From the NCBI GenBank assembly GCA_034336665.1, contig CM067569.1:21025820-21089819 (forward strand): a stretch of 64,000 nt of DNA, written 5' to 3'. Below the pieces are notes generated by a model, which saw only the letters and a list, made by a program, of their open reading frames with translations, was not told the DNA's origin and ran no database searches. This document shows, piece after piece, positions 1 through 46,600 of the stretch (positions are counted from its first letter, which is position 1; each line of letters opens with the position of its first letter). Origin of the DNA: Luscinia megarhynchos. Its lineage: Eukaryota; Chordata; Aves; Passeriformes; Turdidae. A program made the position numbers and the translations under genes.

Positions 1-32210
<32,210 letters not shown>

Positions 32211-33498
32211 ATACTTGCCACGTTAGTATTGTTTTCTGTAACTTAAAATGCCTTTTTTTGGAAACAGAAGAGATATATTAACAGCAAAAGGTGCTGTATA
32301 CATGAGCTTAAGATTAGCTTATGCTAATACCCCATTCTAAGGGTATGAATTATAAGATAATGCATTTCAAATGTCTTTGGAACACATTTGATATCCAACA
32401 CCTCCAATTTGCTGCCAACAGTAGACAGTTGTTATAATTTTTTTTCTTTTCAAGACTCTCTTAGTGAATTCTGTACTCCCAGAAGCACATTACATTTATG
32501 CACTGTATAGTCCAGTAGTTTCCATGTGATGATATAAAACATGGACCTCACTTTAAGCTTGTCTTGAGAGTTTAGGACACTTGGTTACTTGGCAGTTTTT
32601 TAGGGACAATCATGGATACAGAAACTTTCAACTTCTCAACAGGATTTCATCTGGCTATTCTAAAACCATGCAGAAATGATGGGAGGTATGAAGTTTTTCA
32701 TTAAAAGAGGGAAGGTGGGGCAGCAGAACAGTTGCAAACTGAGGATTAAAACTCCATGTCTGAAATGCTACTTTTTTTGCTTTTGATTCTTGCCTGGCAA
32801 CAGTACTTTAACAGAAACTGGAGCTGTCTCTGTCCCCCTCCTGTCACTCTAGGTGAGCATTCCAGAATTCTCGTACTGTACTGAAAGGTTTTGCAGATGA
32901 TGTTAGTGGCACACTGTTGACAGCTTGAGCCTTATGGCTGGAGATTGTAAATCATGGAACTCTTCCCTTGCTCAATTCAGCAATGTATTGAGCTGAAAAT
33001 TCAATCCTGGTTCTCTTAATTTAGCTGCATGTCCAGGACCAGAAAATGCCACATGCTGGCTCTTTCTTTTTGAAAACCAAATGAGCACATGGAATTATTC
33101 TTATTTCCCTCTTCCCTCCATCGAATGTTATTCTGGCTGCTCAAGGTGAAAATTTAAAAGATAAAGATATTCAGTTTAAAAATACCTTTAGCCTCACTGC
33201 TCTTCTTTCTAACAATGCATAAGCTTTTTGAAACCTGAGCTCTGCAGGGACATGAAACCCTCTTTAGGTAAGCTGGTGGCTACCAGCAAATGGTGGTTCC
33301 TAATGCTGCACATACCTCATTATTTTTACTGCTTGTGGAGTTTGGAGTCTCAAAATCTTTTTTTTCAAATGAATTGAAGAAAGTGTTACTGTATCTTTAA
33401 AAAAATCCCAAACAAAATAACAATAAAACCCCCACACGCCCTCCCCTTACTAAAATAGACTTGTGATGTTTTATCCTTCCATAATTGAATATGCCTTC

Positions 33499-33516
33499 AT
33501 ATATATATATATATAT
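33499..33516. repeat. (AT)n microsatellite in VCL 3' UTR
   Basis: Nine AT units, followed by an imperfect catatatgttcatg extension. Confidence 0.85.
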
Positions 33517-34603
33517 TCATATATGTTCATGTAATTGCCCCATAGAAAAGAAAACTTGTTTGAGAATGAGTTTCTACATTTGCAAGGAATACTTGCAGAC
33601 CTTTGCCCAAATCAGCACTGACCTCATAATACCCTCCTAATTTGCTGAGAATTGTTGCACGATCAAACCAGCTTGAATAGAAGTGTCCTTGGGGAAAAAC
33701 TTCTCAGTCTTAACAGCTCAAAGGAAGAGACACAGCACAGTCAGCTGTCCTCTACCTGCCTGCAACAGTTACCTATGCTTGGACCTTCTCCCCTCCACCC
33801 CCTTCATTGCACTGTTACCTAAAAAGGGAAGTTAAACTGTTGATAATACAACTGTCTCAAACTGACCTCAGCAAGAGAAGGCGTGTGTTCGTCTTGAATT
33901 TGCTCCTTGTGTCTGGGTATTATGAAATATTTGGTACTTAGGATCTTTCCTTAGTATTCTCTTCTTGCAGTTACCTGCAACAGGAAGAGGAAGGAAGGGG
34001 TGCCAGAGCCTTAACCTGGATGCATTTGGTTGGTTTCTATCAGATCTTTAACATAATTTTAATGTAGTAATTTCTATTTAATAGTACATAACACTGAATA
34101 TGTAGGGATTATTTTAAAGGGATTTTCTAAATAGTCTTCCTGTATTGCTTTTCAATGCTCCTCACATCCCCTCATCCTGCTCCCACCATCCAGGCTTCTC
34201 TGTGAGATTTTTTTTTTCCTAATTATTATTTTAGCATCACTGTTTAGTTGCTTGAATGATATTAATGCAATATTACTAATGCCTTTAATACATAATTGTT
34301 TATGCCAAAGATCACTTTTTGTTTATTGAGGAATGTTTGCAGGAGAGTTATGAATCATGGTTGCCTTTGATATTCTTCCAGAATGTTTGCTCTAAGTTCT
34401 CGAGCTGTTTGTAGAAGCCGAGATACTTGTCCACCTTATGCAATTACTGCATTTTTGAACACTATTTGTCTGAAGTGCAGCAAAACTTTGAACAAGACCA
34501 TGAATGTCACTTACAAATGTTTTACCACTATAAAACTTTGTTTATAAACCAAAATGTATTGTATAGTCTAATGTTCTCAACTTTTCTTTGGTTCTGTTAA
34601 AAC

Positions 34604-34609
34604 AATAAA
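34604..34609 (+). promoter_or_regulatory. VCL: Polyadenylation signal AATAAA of VCL
   Basis: A canonical AATAAA lies 2.4 kb after the stop, followed within about 30 bases by a TG-containing stretch (ctgagtgtt) that could be the downstream element. It is the last good + strand signal before the AP3M1 3' end. Confidence 0.7.
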
Positions 34610-34630
34610 AATGCATTTGTACAAATATCA

Positions 34631-36640
34631 GCTTCTGAGTGTTAATGGTAACAACAGTGGATGATGCTGTAACAAGAGCAGCAAAAAGCTAAAGTAAAAA
34701 GTTATTTCTACATGTTCTGAACCGAAAGAAAGTGCAAAGGTTTTGAACAGAAGATTAAACAAAGGGTTTTTTGTCTTTTCTGCCTGTCAAACTAGTAATT
34801 AAAGAATTTACTGGAAGCTGTGTTCAGTGACAGAGAACAAGAGATTTTCCTGAAGCCTGACAGTGATCTGCTGTACTGTGAAAACTTGAAATGGGGTTTG
34901 CCTGGTTCTGTCAGTAAGGGAAGAACTGCTCCTCTGACCAGCATCTTGTTAATGTGAATTTTACCTCTTAAATTGAATGCAAGGGTGATTAGTATGAAAC
35001 CACTGTTGTATTTCCTTCACTCCATCGCTGTAAGAATGCCTTAAACACATTTTTTTCTTGCTAAAAATTTCTACCAGCAGAAAGTATTCTGACCTGGTGG
35101 AACTGATGTTTATTGGTACTGTAGGATCAAACATAGCCCCATAGTGCCAGAGGGCATCTGGTATTTAGGAATAATTGATAAAATTCAGAGTTTTGTACTG
35201 TTCACACAGTTCTCTCCATATGTGAAAGGAGATGAGACCCTGACAGACAACCACCTTTGTCAGCACTCCCAGAGCTGCACATGAGGAGAAGGGAAGATCA
35301 AAACTTGGCAGTGTAATTTCTTGCTAATGATATCCTGATTCCCTAAACTCTTCTCTTCAGAGAGGTGCTGGTACTTTTTTTTTAAAAACAGAACACGAAC
35401 ACAGGCCCTCTTCTGCGGCTGAGCTTCCTGTGTTTGGAGATACAGAAGGAACCAGCACATGTACAAGAAAAGTTAGTGGACTCGCACACCTGCAGCCATT
35501 TCCTTGACAAAACACATCTCTGTGCCCAGACTGGTTTCTTAGTGGCGAGTGCAGTTCTTGCTGACAGTGAGTTGTAGTGATGAGCTGGGCTTTCCCCTGC
35601 CAACAGCTTTTGTGCAAGCGCCCTGGTGCCCCAGGTCCTGGAGCAGGCAGGTTTATTCAGTCACACGCGGGAGGCAGCGCTGGGGCTGGACTGGAACTCT
35701 GACACTTCATGTCCTAGCTCAGGAAGGGTGTCAGCTCTGAAAGGCCATGGGAGAACATTTCCAGGCTGCTAATGCAGCTTCAGCTTGGGATGTTACCAGT
35801 TACCTCTGAAGACAAGATTTCTTCTACAATTACCTGAAGGATGCCATTTGCCCAAACAGAGAGTGGAACTGTAGGATGAGGGTTGAATTGATGGACCAAT
35901 TGAAAAAGGCAGACTAGAATGTTGGTAGCTTTTAATAACCAGGGTTGTGTCTACACAAATGGAAGAACTTATTAGATCTTACTAGATGCTGGTTCTTCAT
36001 AGTGCTGTTTTATCTACTGTAATTTTAGAATTTCAGATGGTTGTTTATGGCCAAGTTTACCCTAATGACATTACTGAAATTACAAATAGAGACTGTATGT
36101 TCATTTCTTTCCTTACTGACTTGCTGCCAGGGTTCAGATGGGCTTCCCCTCCTCTTTCCAGACCGGATCATTTTTTGTCCCAGTATTTGAAATTTTGACT
36201 ACTAAGAGACTTTTTGGTTCCTACTCTTCATCTGAAGCAAAGCTAGTACCTACTCATTGATTTGTAACAGGTTAGAGAAACTGAGGGTCTCCAGTATCCC
36301 ACCCTTAATTAATACTGACCAAATGCATGGTTTGGAACGTGACAGCTACTCTGGAGTATGCATTGGTTTAGAGAGATGTTTTTGTTGGTATATAACAAGA
36401 AGTTCAGCTTTGCTCTGACTGTCGAGTCTTTGAAATATCACAAATAAATGTCCTTCATTTAAAAATAAGAAATATGAAAGGGACCATACCTGTTGTGCTC
36501 CTAACAGCCTTTTAAAACTCTAAGCAGCCGCACAGTGATCCAGTTCAGTAAAGATGTAGCAAATAGTCATTGTTTAATAGTGTATCAGATACCTCCCGCT
36601 TAAGAGCATCATGAATCGTTTACAAGAGCATGAACATTTC
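34631..36640. other. Tail-to-tail spacer between VCL and AP3M1
   Basis: About 2 kb between the two convergent polyadenylation regions. Short reading frames on both strands look like chance. No RNA gene, repeat family or conserved exon was recognised. Either 3' UTR could extend into it; for example TTTATT at about 35652 would be another - strand signal. Confidence 0.6.
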
Positions 36641-37589
36641 ATAAGGTGACACATACTTGCAGCAGAGTTCCCTTTATTTCAGAACATTAAAGCACACAAC
36701 CATTAAATACACTTGACACTTCTATTGTGCTATCTAAAAAGCTACGCTTGAAGGTACACACTGCACAGATCTGGTGGCATCCACTTCAAACAAGTGGAGC
36801 ATCTAAATCAAAGCAAAGGCTTCACATAAAAAATAGATCTTACTCTCTGCAACTGTATTCTTAAAAAAAATGATGGGGATGATGAGATTGAATGGAAAGA
36901 AAGTGGATTACTGAAGCAACAATCACCTCCCAGATTTAATGCAGGATGTTATTTTTATCAGCTCATCTGCAGATGGCAGAAATGAAAGCTGATTAAGGCA
37001 AATGCTTCTTAAGAAAGGCGATTTCTTGTAAACAACACAGAAATTATTTTTTACTTCATCAGAAGCTTTTCCAGGAGTGACACTTGCGATGTCCCAGGCC
37101 CTGGAGGGACCCTTGCCCCCTCACTGCTGCTCTCTGTTTCTGAAGGGCTTTATGTGCTGCTTGGTGGAATGCCAGCTTGCAGCTGGCTGTGGGTGGAACT
37201 GAACTTTCTTTGCAGGCAGCTCCAGCAGCAAAACATGCCACCAGAAGACTTTTCCAGGCCTGTCCGGCCTTCAGAATGTGCTTGACCTCAGGGCTTTGGT
37301 ATCTCACTGGCAGTGTAGTGTTTGCAACATTTTGTGGGTTGCCCATATCAAACTATTCACCAGCACAACAATTCAGTAAAAAAAGAGTGAAAGTATAATA
37401 GAAAAAAAAAGTACCTTATTTTAAAGCCATATTAAGAAAAACTAAGCTATGCTTTCATTTTAAGAGCTGCTGTGCACAAATGCTTTGATCCCAAACTAAT
37501 CAGTGTCTATTAATTAATTAATTGGCACCTAACCAATAAGTCACTAAGCAGTCAAGTTTTTTTAAGGGGAATTTCTTCTTAGCATCTTC
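36640..37589 (-). other. AP3M1: AP3M1 3' untranslated region (inferred extent)
   Basis: This runs from the TGA to just beyond a - strand AATAAA (TTTATT on the + strand at 36673-36678), about 0.95 kb. The true 3' end may be further left if this signal is not the main one. Confidence 0.55.
36673..36678 (-). promoter_or_regulatory. AP3M1: Candidate polyadenylation signal of AP3M1
   Basis: Canonical AATAAA on the - strand about 0.9 kb after the stop. Chosen as a clear hexamer; not the only possible one in the area. Confidence 0.5.
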
Positions 37590-37690
37590 TCATGTCCTGA
37601 CTTGGAATTTTCCTGCTTTTGTAATATATTTGACACCTTTAAAAGGCTTGTATTTTTCTCCATACATGTCTAGGCGATTCACTTTCAGTC
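37590..37690 (-). CDS. AP3M1: AP3M1 exon 9, terminal coding exon (residues 386-418 and stop)
   Basis: The acceptor is TTTTTTCAG. The exon completes a glycine, then reads LKVNRLDMYGEKYKP through to AGKFQVRT, with TGA at 37592-37590. It forms the C-terminal strands of the mu-homology domain; Ile replaces human Val in KYVTKAG. Confidence 0.98.
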
Positions 37691-40600
37691 CTGAAAAAAG
37701 ACAGAAGTTCAAAGTTAAAAGCAGAATGCTAGGAATCACAACGGTCTGATTAGAAATCCAGCTGTCTTGAAGCACATTAGGATTGGTTAGAAAGCTCATT
37801 TTCCTTTCTTTCACAAGTTCATCTGGTTTGAAGTGGCAGATGAGAACATTCTTGTCACCTAATCACAGCTGTCTTGGCAGGGCAGCACCTTGTTTCTCTT
37901 CTACTCCATAAGCCAACATCCCCTTCCAAGAGATGAGCTACCTTCCACAGCTCCTGTGCACTGCACTGCTTTCCAGTCATGGAGATGAAGCAAGGGGCAA
38001 GTTTCAGAATTCTTTTCACTCCAAGTTGTAACTGCAAGAACCAGCAATTCCTCTGCTACTCCTTGATGAAGGCCAGTAGCTATTAATTACCCACAGCTTC
38101 AGGCTGTTCTGTGCTTTCTCACAGGTCTGTTATCTTTGGTGTCCAGCCATTGGAGCAGCTCTGTATCTTGCTAGATTTAAACTAATTTAAGAGGAAACTG
38201 CAAGATTCAGTCCTTACACAGGAACTGTTATTGACTGTAAATAGTCTAGGGGCCAAAAAACCATAACCTGGTACCTATCCAGAAAGGTACCACGTGTACT
38301 ACCACCAACTCTCATCAACTACCTTCAGTCATCCTCCTCTCTGAATGTGAGTTCTTGCACTGTTAGAGCCTTAATCCTGCAAAACTTGCTTGGAGAAGCA
38401 TTTTACACAGGGACAACTCACATGAATTGTTTGCAGACTGAGGCCTTGTCTGCTTTAAATTTACTTTTGCACTTACCCTATAGACTTCATTCTGCTTTTA
38501 CTTGCAGATTGTTTCAAAGATGAAAAACTAACCAGCTCCAGAAGGAAAGAGTAAGAAGGGCATTCTTCAAAATTAATGCATTTTTATGACCACTAGAAAG
38601 CAAGTCAGGAGCAGCACACTAAATCATCATCCATCACTCTTCACTAAAAGGATACGTTTGCATGGTTTAATGCACCAAACATGCAAACAAATGCAACAAA
38701 GAAAAATCAATTCTCAGAGTCTTTCTTGAGCAAAACAATTGGGAATTCGCAATTCCCAGCAAAGAAATTTTCCAGCAAGGGTAACTGTCAGGTTTGAGTA
38801 AATCAGACTTTACCATTTTGGACCAAGCTGACTTTAGATCTGCATCTCCAATTAAATGATTAACAGTCTCCCATTTCATTTCCTACACTAACTTCTTCTG
38901 CTAGCACCAATTTCATGTAATACCTCCCCACTCACCTGAAATTGCAAGCTGCTGTATCTTAAACTGGATGTTTAAACTTGGGTTCTCCTCTGGCTTGGGG
39001 GCTCCAGACTGCAGGTTTACCATGCCCTTCAGGTTTGGTAGCTTTTGAGGGGTAATTTTGCCCACATCCCATGTTAGCACCTTGTCAGAAAGGAGAGAAT
39101 AGTAGTAAAAGTATTCTAGGTCAAGTTCATGTCCAGCTTTTAGTTTCAGGCTGGGTACAGACAGTAGCCTGGGAGCCCTGAGAATTACCTCACTGGCTAG
39201 GAGAGGGCTCCTGCAGGTATGGGGTCTTTTTTTTACCCTTTCAGTGTGGGTCTGTCCCCTGAGAACATCTTGTTCCCTTTGCTAAGGATAATTGACCCTG
39301 ATGTCTGTTTGGGTCAGCTGGATCCATGAAGCTAAGACAGTAACCAGCACAAAGACCATAGAAACATAAACACAAGAATGAGTGGGGTAGGAGCAAGGCA
39401 CTGGACCAAAGATGTCTAAGCCAGACTAACTTTCTCAAGGTTCACTTGTTTGCCAGTTTCTTACACTCACTGGAGAAATGTGGAACCAAGCAGGCCCTTC
39501 ACTCAAGAGGTGGTTTGTTTGTTCTTATCATAAACTCATAAATACAGAAAGAAGTGAATTCTCTATGCTTTTAAAAATGTTTACAATTTCAATCCCAACT
39601 CTTGATAAAAACACAGTAAAATTCATTTCTGCAGAGAGGAAAGCACACTTGAAGTTTTTCTGTTGGTGCTTTTCTTGTAAAGTGATCAAGGTCTATTGTT
39701 TCTGAAACAAAATGCTACTTGGAGAGCTTTCCCTAACAATTTTAATAAATTGCTGACTGAGATATTCCAAGGGCAGCAGAAAGCTCAGAGCAGGGTATTA
39801 GAGGCTGCAGAATGGTTTGGCTCAAACTGCTTATCAGCAAAATGGCTCCTGGGTACTAAAAGGTTTCAGGGACTTCATGAAATTTAGGTCTCAAACCCCA
39901 ACTCAGAGGCAAGGAATCAGGAGCCCAAGACATGTTTTTTCAGACACTTTTCTTTTCCTGTGTCGTCTTTAGGCAGATCTTTTGGAAGAATTTTTTTCTC
40001 ATCTCTTGCTCCCAGTTTTCCTGTGTACCCATTTTCAAGGGTAGTGCATTTTCTTCAGAAAAATATGTTTCCACAACATTTATTGCAAAATATATCATGG
40101 CTGAAACTATCAGCAAAATACTGCTGCATCCCCTAAGGAAATATATTAATGGGTTAAAGATCAGTGTGAAAAGAGAGGAAGAATACTGACAAAAGAATAC
40201 TGACAAAGTCAGAAATCAGAGCTGGTGTGTATCTAAGTTTGAAAAGCAAATTTTAAAGGTAAATTTTGAATTCATAAATGTAAGCTGAACAGAGTTTTCT
40301 GCCAAATGTAGAACACTGTTCCAGTATTCTGCAATATGGATGACTTGTAGTATTGCCACCTTCAATATTTAAATAAATAAAAATTCAAGACTTACTTTAG
40401 TAACTGGGTCAAATGTATAGCTGCCTTGTGTAGCAGTGAGGTTCATGTTAAGTACGGCCTTTGGCATGTGAACTGTCATGACTACTCCTTCTACTGTTTT
40501 CCCCATATTCTGTTTTGGTCCAATGGTAACATCAAATCTTCCTGAAGAAGTATTTTCCTTAAAACTGATCATGTGCTTCACGTATACAGGAATTGCCACC

Positions 40601-43600
40601 AAGCTGAAAAGAGAAGACAATAGCTGAATGCATCCTGGCTACTTCTCTGCTTGAGAAATTAAAGCACTTTCTCATTAAACAGTTCTGTTTCTGGTAAGTA
40701 TTCAGGTTAGAACTGGTTTGTTTGAGAAGTGACAAGTGAAGTGATACTTGTCTGCTCTTCAGCATCACTGCTGAAATGATTTTATCAGCAGAAAATCACA
40801 GGAAAAAGATATTTACTTAATTTTTTTCTGAATACCTTGTCCTATTCTCTCTTAATTTGGAGCTTTTTTTTGTTGGTTTTTTTTTAAAAAGTAATCTCAC
40901 TGAGCCAAATCTCAGAAGAGCCACTAGTCAGATCAGGCTTTAGTTTGCAAATATCTGCAGTTTGGACTTATTTTTTGCTTTACTCTCTTCATGAAGCTCA
41001 GAATCCTCCATGTCCACAGAGACTTACCCATAAAGTATCTAGCACCAACAACAGTTACTAGGATTGAATATCCCTATATTGCTGTCATGTGTGACTTACT
41101 CCACTGAAAAATTATTGCTACGTATCTGCAGGTCACTGAAAAACGGTTTTCTTCTTTAGTAGGGACAGAGCAAGAGATGAGACAAAACCCGAGTGCACCC
41201 ATTTCAGAACAATGCCCATTCCCCCAAGAAGGAGGAATGTGCTGCTCCTCAGTGGAGAGCAGCAGGTGCTGTAGCTGGAGAAGCAGAGTGAGAATGCAAA
41301 CGTACTTCTGGGAACTGACGCGGTAGGAGATCAGCCTGAAATTCCCATCGGGGGGAATGAACGAAAGGACTCGCTCGGACTCCCAGCGCTTGAACCGAAT
41401 ACACGGGTGGAAACTGACATCGTCCAGCAGCCGTGGGTTCTGCAAGGAGTGCCAGAATGGTAAGTGACGTCTCATCAAGTACCAGCAGTTTGAACTACTG
41501 AACTCCACCCAATTCCTATTTCTTGGACTCTGAGTAGCCATTATCAGAGACATCTCACTGAGCTAGATGGATTTCCGATCTGACCCAGTACAGCACCTCC
41601 TGTGAGGGTATTTTTAAGTACAGACAAAAGTAATTCCAGCTACTGAACAATGCAGTTTCTACAATATAATGCAAAACTTGTTACTTTTCATATGTGTAAC
41701 ACATGAAATAGTGATAGTGATTCTAAAATTGTTTAACTCTGATCATTAAGAAAAATAAATCCTGAGCAATTAAGATTCCCAAATATAGGCTGAATTTACC
41801 ATGAAAGACAGAGAAAGGTCTGGCATTCCTGAAAGTTTAATACACGAATCAATAACACCTTGGATTTCTGCAAAGACTGTGGAACCTGCAGGGAAAAACA
41901 AGACACTTGACTTAACATTATTATGAAAGGCCTAACAGATGTGGTGAAGTGCAGCTAGAGGGCACAGATGACATTTGCACAACACTCAACAACATGCCAA
42001 GCCCAGCTAGGAAAGGTCATTCCAGTTACCTGTGTCCTAGCTAGCTTGCTAAAATACATGAGCCAGAGCAAACAACCTGTCCCAAATTATTGGTTAATTA
42101 TACTTGTGCCAGCTGTTACACAGGACTTGTACTGGATGTGCTTGAGCTGGTTGCCAGCAATAAGCAAATAAGAATTTCATAACACATCAGCTCTGAATCT
42201 TTTCTTTCATCCCTACACCCAGACTCCAGAAAACTAGCAAGTTGTGTAGTGGTGCAGGGAAGCTGAAGTACATCAAAACAGTCAATGTCAAAATGCAGTA
42301 AGCTGGTACTATAAAACTCCAGCTAAGTTTGGCTTTCACAAGTAAAGGCTGTTGAACAATGAAATTAAATATTCATCTTGATGTTAAATAAATCTACAGC
42401 AAAAAACCCCAAACCTCCAAGCAAAAGTACCAAGCATTTTACCCAGGAAATACTCATTTCCTGAAATACTCTCTAAGTACAGAAAGGCATAAGCAGGACT
42501 CTGGACTAATTAATTAGCTCCACATGCAAAGGTAATTTTAGAAGATAGGTACAAACTGGCTTATCTTGGCAGGGGAAAGGAGAAATGATGGCTTTATACT
42601 TTGTTTGAAAAGAATAGATCCTGTTTCAGGTTAAAGCAGTCAACTATATCCCTATGAAACAAGATAACTTCCCTATTTTAGGGGAACAACCTCATCTACC
42701 TTAGGCCTAGTGAAAGCTATAAAAAAGAGTTCTTGCATTGCTAGTCCCCAAGGGATCAGAGCAGAAAAGAGTAGCTATGACTACTGCAGCAGATCCTCAG
42801 CAGGAAATTAAACACTCAGTGCACACTGATTTGGCCTGAAATACACACAGAAATTCACCATAGTCTTGATTGTACCTTCTCAGACTGAGCCCTCACACTA
42901 CTCCTGGGAATCTGAAGGAGCTAGGACAGAAACAGTCATCAGCATGTTCTATAAGGGCCCTATAAGGGCCACCTTCTTTTAGCTTCAAGATGGGGAGAGT
43001 AAGAGCTGCACAATAGCTATTTATGACTATCCACTTCAACAGTGGCTAAAGCATTTGCTGAAGTGCTGTACAGAACCAAACCAACACTGACATTGCTACA
43101 ACAGCAGCACTGAATGAATAATCAGAGGTTTGCTCCCTGCCTCACACCACCACAAAAGGGTGTCCTGCAGTCTTCACTCTTGCTAACTGCTGGCCCCAAT
43201 ACTCAACAAAACACCAGGTTCCTGCCCACAGCTTTGCAGTTTTCTTCTTGCATGCCAAGAAAAAGGAAAATAATTATGCAAGTTATCAGGTTCCTCCTCA
43301 AAGTTAAATCTCAGAATAAAGACTTCTGTATTTGAAAATTATACATTTCATTCACAGAAAAGAAAGGAGTATTATAATGCTTCATAATATTTGGCTCCAG
43401 TTTAAATAGAAGGAAAACAATACTGTCCAACTATTTTGCACCAAGTTTATCTTGCTATTAAAAAAGCTAATGAAAGATTTTGTCTTGCTCACTTGAGGGC
43501 CTTCAAGGACGACATTGTTGGAAGAACAATGGGAGGGAGATAATTTGCTCATCACATTTCAACTAGTTTTTTTTCCCATTTATATCTGCTATGAGATAAT

Positions 43601-46600
43601 CAATATACAAACAGAAAACATACTTCTTGTGGATGTTCTCAAAGCAGCCCAGAGCATGTTGCTGTTTTAAGATGAACTGAAGAAATACACTTAAGTTCAT
43701 AATTTTAAATTGAGTATTTCTACCAAAGATATAAATGCATGTATATAAAACATATGCAAAAAAATAAGAAGGTTGGACTGTATTCTCTCTAAAACATCAT
43801 TAGCCACATGTAAACACACTTGAGAAACAAATATTAGTTTGCAAGGCATCTTACCTGATTTGTCTATAATCGCATCGATTTCTTCAATGACATCGAAATA
43901 GGCTTCGTTGTTCGTGTATTTGACTCCTGCTCTGCGCCAAGGAATGTTGGATAACTGTCCAGTGGGAAGTGTGTCTCCCACATTACTACTGCCTTAAAAA
44001 TGAAAAGGAGCTCAAAATCACTAATTCATTACAAAAGGAACGTTTCAACTGCCAAAATTAAAAACCAAGGCAAGGCTTGCCCCAGGAACTGTAGGCTCAA
44101 GCCTGGACCCCTACAACGTTATCTGTGAGGTGACCTGAAGGCACTGGAGCCATGTGTGCAGACTTAACAGCTTTCAGACTGCATCCTGCACAGGAAAATA
44201 CAGTGCTCAAGTCAGCAGGAGGTTTGAGTGGGAGTAGATGTGGGGCTAGATCTCGTGGAGGATTTCATCACTAATTCAAGACATGACAGCTCCCTGTGAG
44301 GGCCTTAAGCCTGCTTCCCCCTTCTCCTAAGAGTTTTAGCTGGATGACTTCAGGGCTGATTAACAGGTAAGAGTCACTAGCAAGAAAGATGTGCAAGAAG
44401 CCTTAGGGAGGGCTCCTACAATCTTTGCTTAGAGCTGGTGTTAGACTGAGGGTCTCACCTTGGCACCCATCTGAGCTACCCTGCATCAAGGTGACAGCCA
44501 GTCTATACCTGACCACGTCTCAAATCCATGCAGACCCTGGCCCAGACTGGACTTTCCAGCTTGACCTGTCCCATTCTGATGGATGTTACTGGCAATCACT
44601 GAGCTGTAGATGACCTGTTATCATCTGATCCTGTCCCTGACCTGTTGCCTCAACTTCTGGGCTCCCAATCAATGATGCCACTGTCCCTGCCTACCTTGCT
44701 CTCACCCTTGGCTCCTGGTTCTCAATATCATCCAGCACGAGAGGAAGGCTTCCTGAGCTAGCTAGTTATAAAGTAAATGGATACTTTAAAAAGGAAAAAA
44801 AAAAATCATCTTAGCACTTCTGAGGCTTAGGTGACGGATGCAAGAATCCCAGCACAGTGGAAACAACTCCCTCTGCTAGAAGTAGGTCTTGGGACAGGGC
44901 CACAGCTCATGCTGACTTGTGCCCTTTAGCACAATGAGCATGGTAGTGTCCTGCCACATGAAACAGCTTCACTAAAAGCTGGTGGCCAGCAGGTATCATT
45001 TCTACAAAACCTGCTTGGGCAGACCTTAGCCTAGCAGGCAGAAAACAGAAGTTTTCATTCCTTTGAGCTAGTAGAAGTAGTTACTCAAAAAAACCCTTCC
45101 TGAAGTCCACCCCTGTATGGGCTACAATGGAGGGGGGAGGAGTTGCAACCATTTCTTCACTCCCACTGCATCTCTGAAGAGGAGCAGATGCTGTGTCTGT
45201 CCCTCAGCAGCCTTGCAGGGTGCAGCAGTGCTGCCAGGCCAGGTAGACAGGAGACCTCCCAGGCTGCTGTTTCCACCTGCTCAGCGCTGAGCTGTTGACA
45301 GTGACAAGATGCAGGCTGCCTCGGGCAGGCGCTTTAGGCTCCTAGGGAATTTTAATAAGGCTTTAAATAAAACAAGAGGATTTGATGCTGCAACCCTTGG
45401 CTTCAGGAGTCTTAATTCTCCTTACAGAGGTCCATCTAGTCCATTCATGTCATATTTTTCGTAAGTGTAAATATCAGCATCCCAATCCACATTTTAAAAA
45501 CTTAACTAAACTCCAAATAAGAGAAATTAAAACTGATGAGATTTATACTCAAAGACTAAACCATATCTACTACCTTAAAGACCAGCTCCTCTGAGTACTT
45601 TGTGTGTGACCCCGCAGCCCAACTGCTCCCCTTCTCTAACACAATGTACAGGCCACTGTCTCGTGTCTCTCTGCCCCCATGTGACACCTCATGGCTCACC
45701 TCCCTTGCACCCTCTTGCCAGACAAGCAGATTCCACCAGCTCAGCTGACAGACATTTGGCTTCACCACTGCAAGACAGACCCATTTACAACAGCCTGAAA
45801 TCAGCTGCGAAATGAAATCCATATGAATCCATATGCTTGGTGGTGGGGGTAGGGTGGAGGTTGAGGACAGGCTATTTGCTTCCTTTCATGCTATCTGTTC
45901 CCACCTGTCAAGGATTTATTAGGTATCTATTATGTACCTTCCTATAAGGATTTCTTACAAATGCTTAACCTTCTCCAGTGCCCCTCAGTTATTCAAGGCT
46001 TGGGGTGAGCTCTGTACCAATCCCAGAGCACCTGTCTCCAGTATGTCCTGACTGTGTTAGGAGCTGGTGTTCCTGAGGGACTTCAGCAGCTGTGGCTGAA
46101 CCAGGCAGTGCCTCTAAGGACAGCAGAGGGGCCAGGCATAAACTGCAAACAAGGAGGGAGTTGTTTTTATTCAACTCCTATTGATAAGAAGTGGCAGGAC
46201 AGTGCCCTCACTTTACAGATTGACACCAATATATTATTTTTTAGCTACAAGGAATGATGGGGCTTTTTTGAAACAGACATCATTGCTGAAATTGCATATT
46301 TTCATACCTGTGATGGAGTTGACAACAGAGCGCAAAATTGTGGGAGGTTTAATCAGCTCCTTCAGTATGTTAGATTCTGTTGCCAGTGGAAAGCCATTGT
46401 CTAGCATTTCTTCTAGAAGTTCATACACAATTACTACATTGTCCTTAATTGCCGTCTCAGAACATTCGCCAAAGTAATCCTAAACAAATTCAGAGATTAC
46501 AGGAGAGAGGATTTTTATTCCTGTTAGAATGCTTTGCAAAAAGAAGTTTGTTTTTTTCTTACAGTAACCCCTCCAATATATGAAGGCATTTTAGTGCCTA

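Larger units (their letters stand above)
32211..34630 (+). other. VCL: VCL 3' untranslated region
   Basis: This is about 2.4 kb from the stop codon to just past the AATAAA at 34604-34609. It is AT-rich, with an (AT)n run at 33499-33516 and another AATAAA at 33422-33427 that could be a minor site. The length is of the order expected for vertebrate VCL mRNAs. The downstream limit is inferred from the signal only. Confidence 0.75.
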
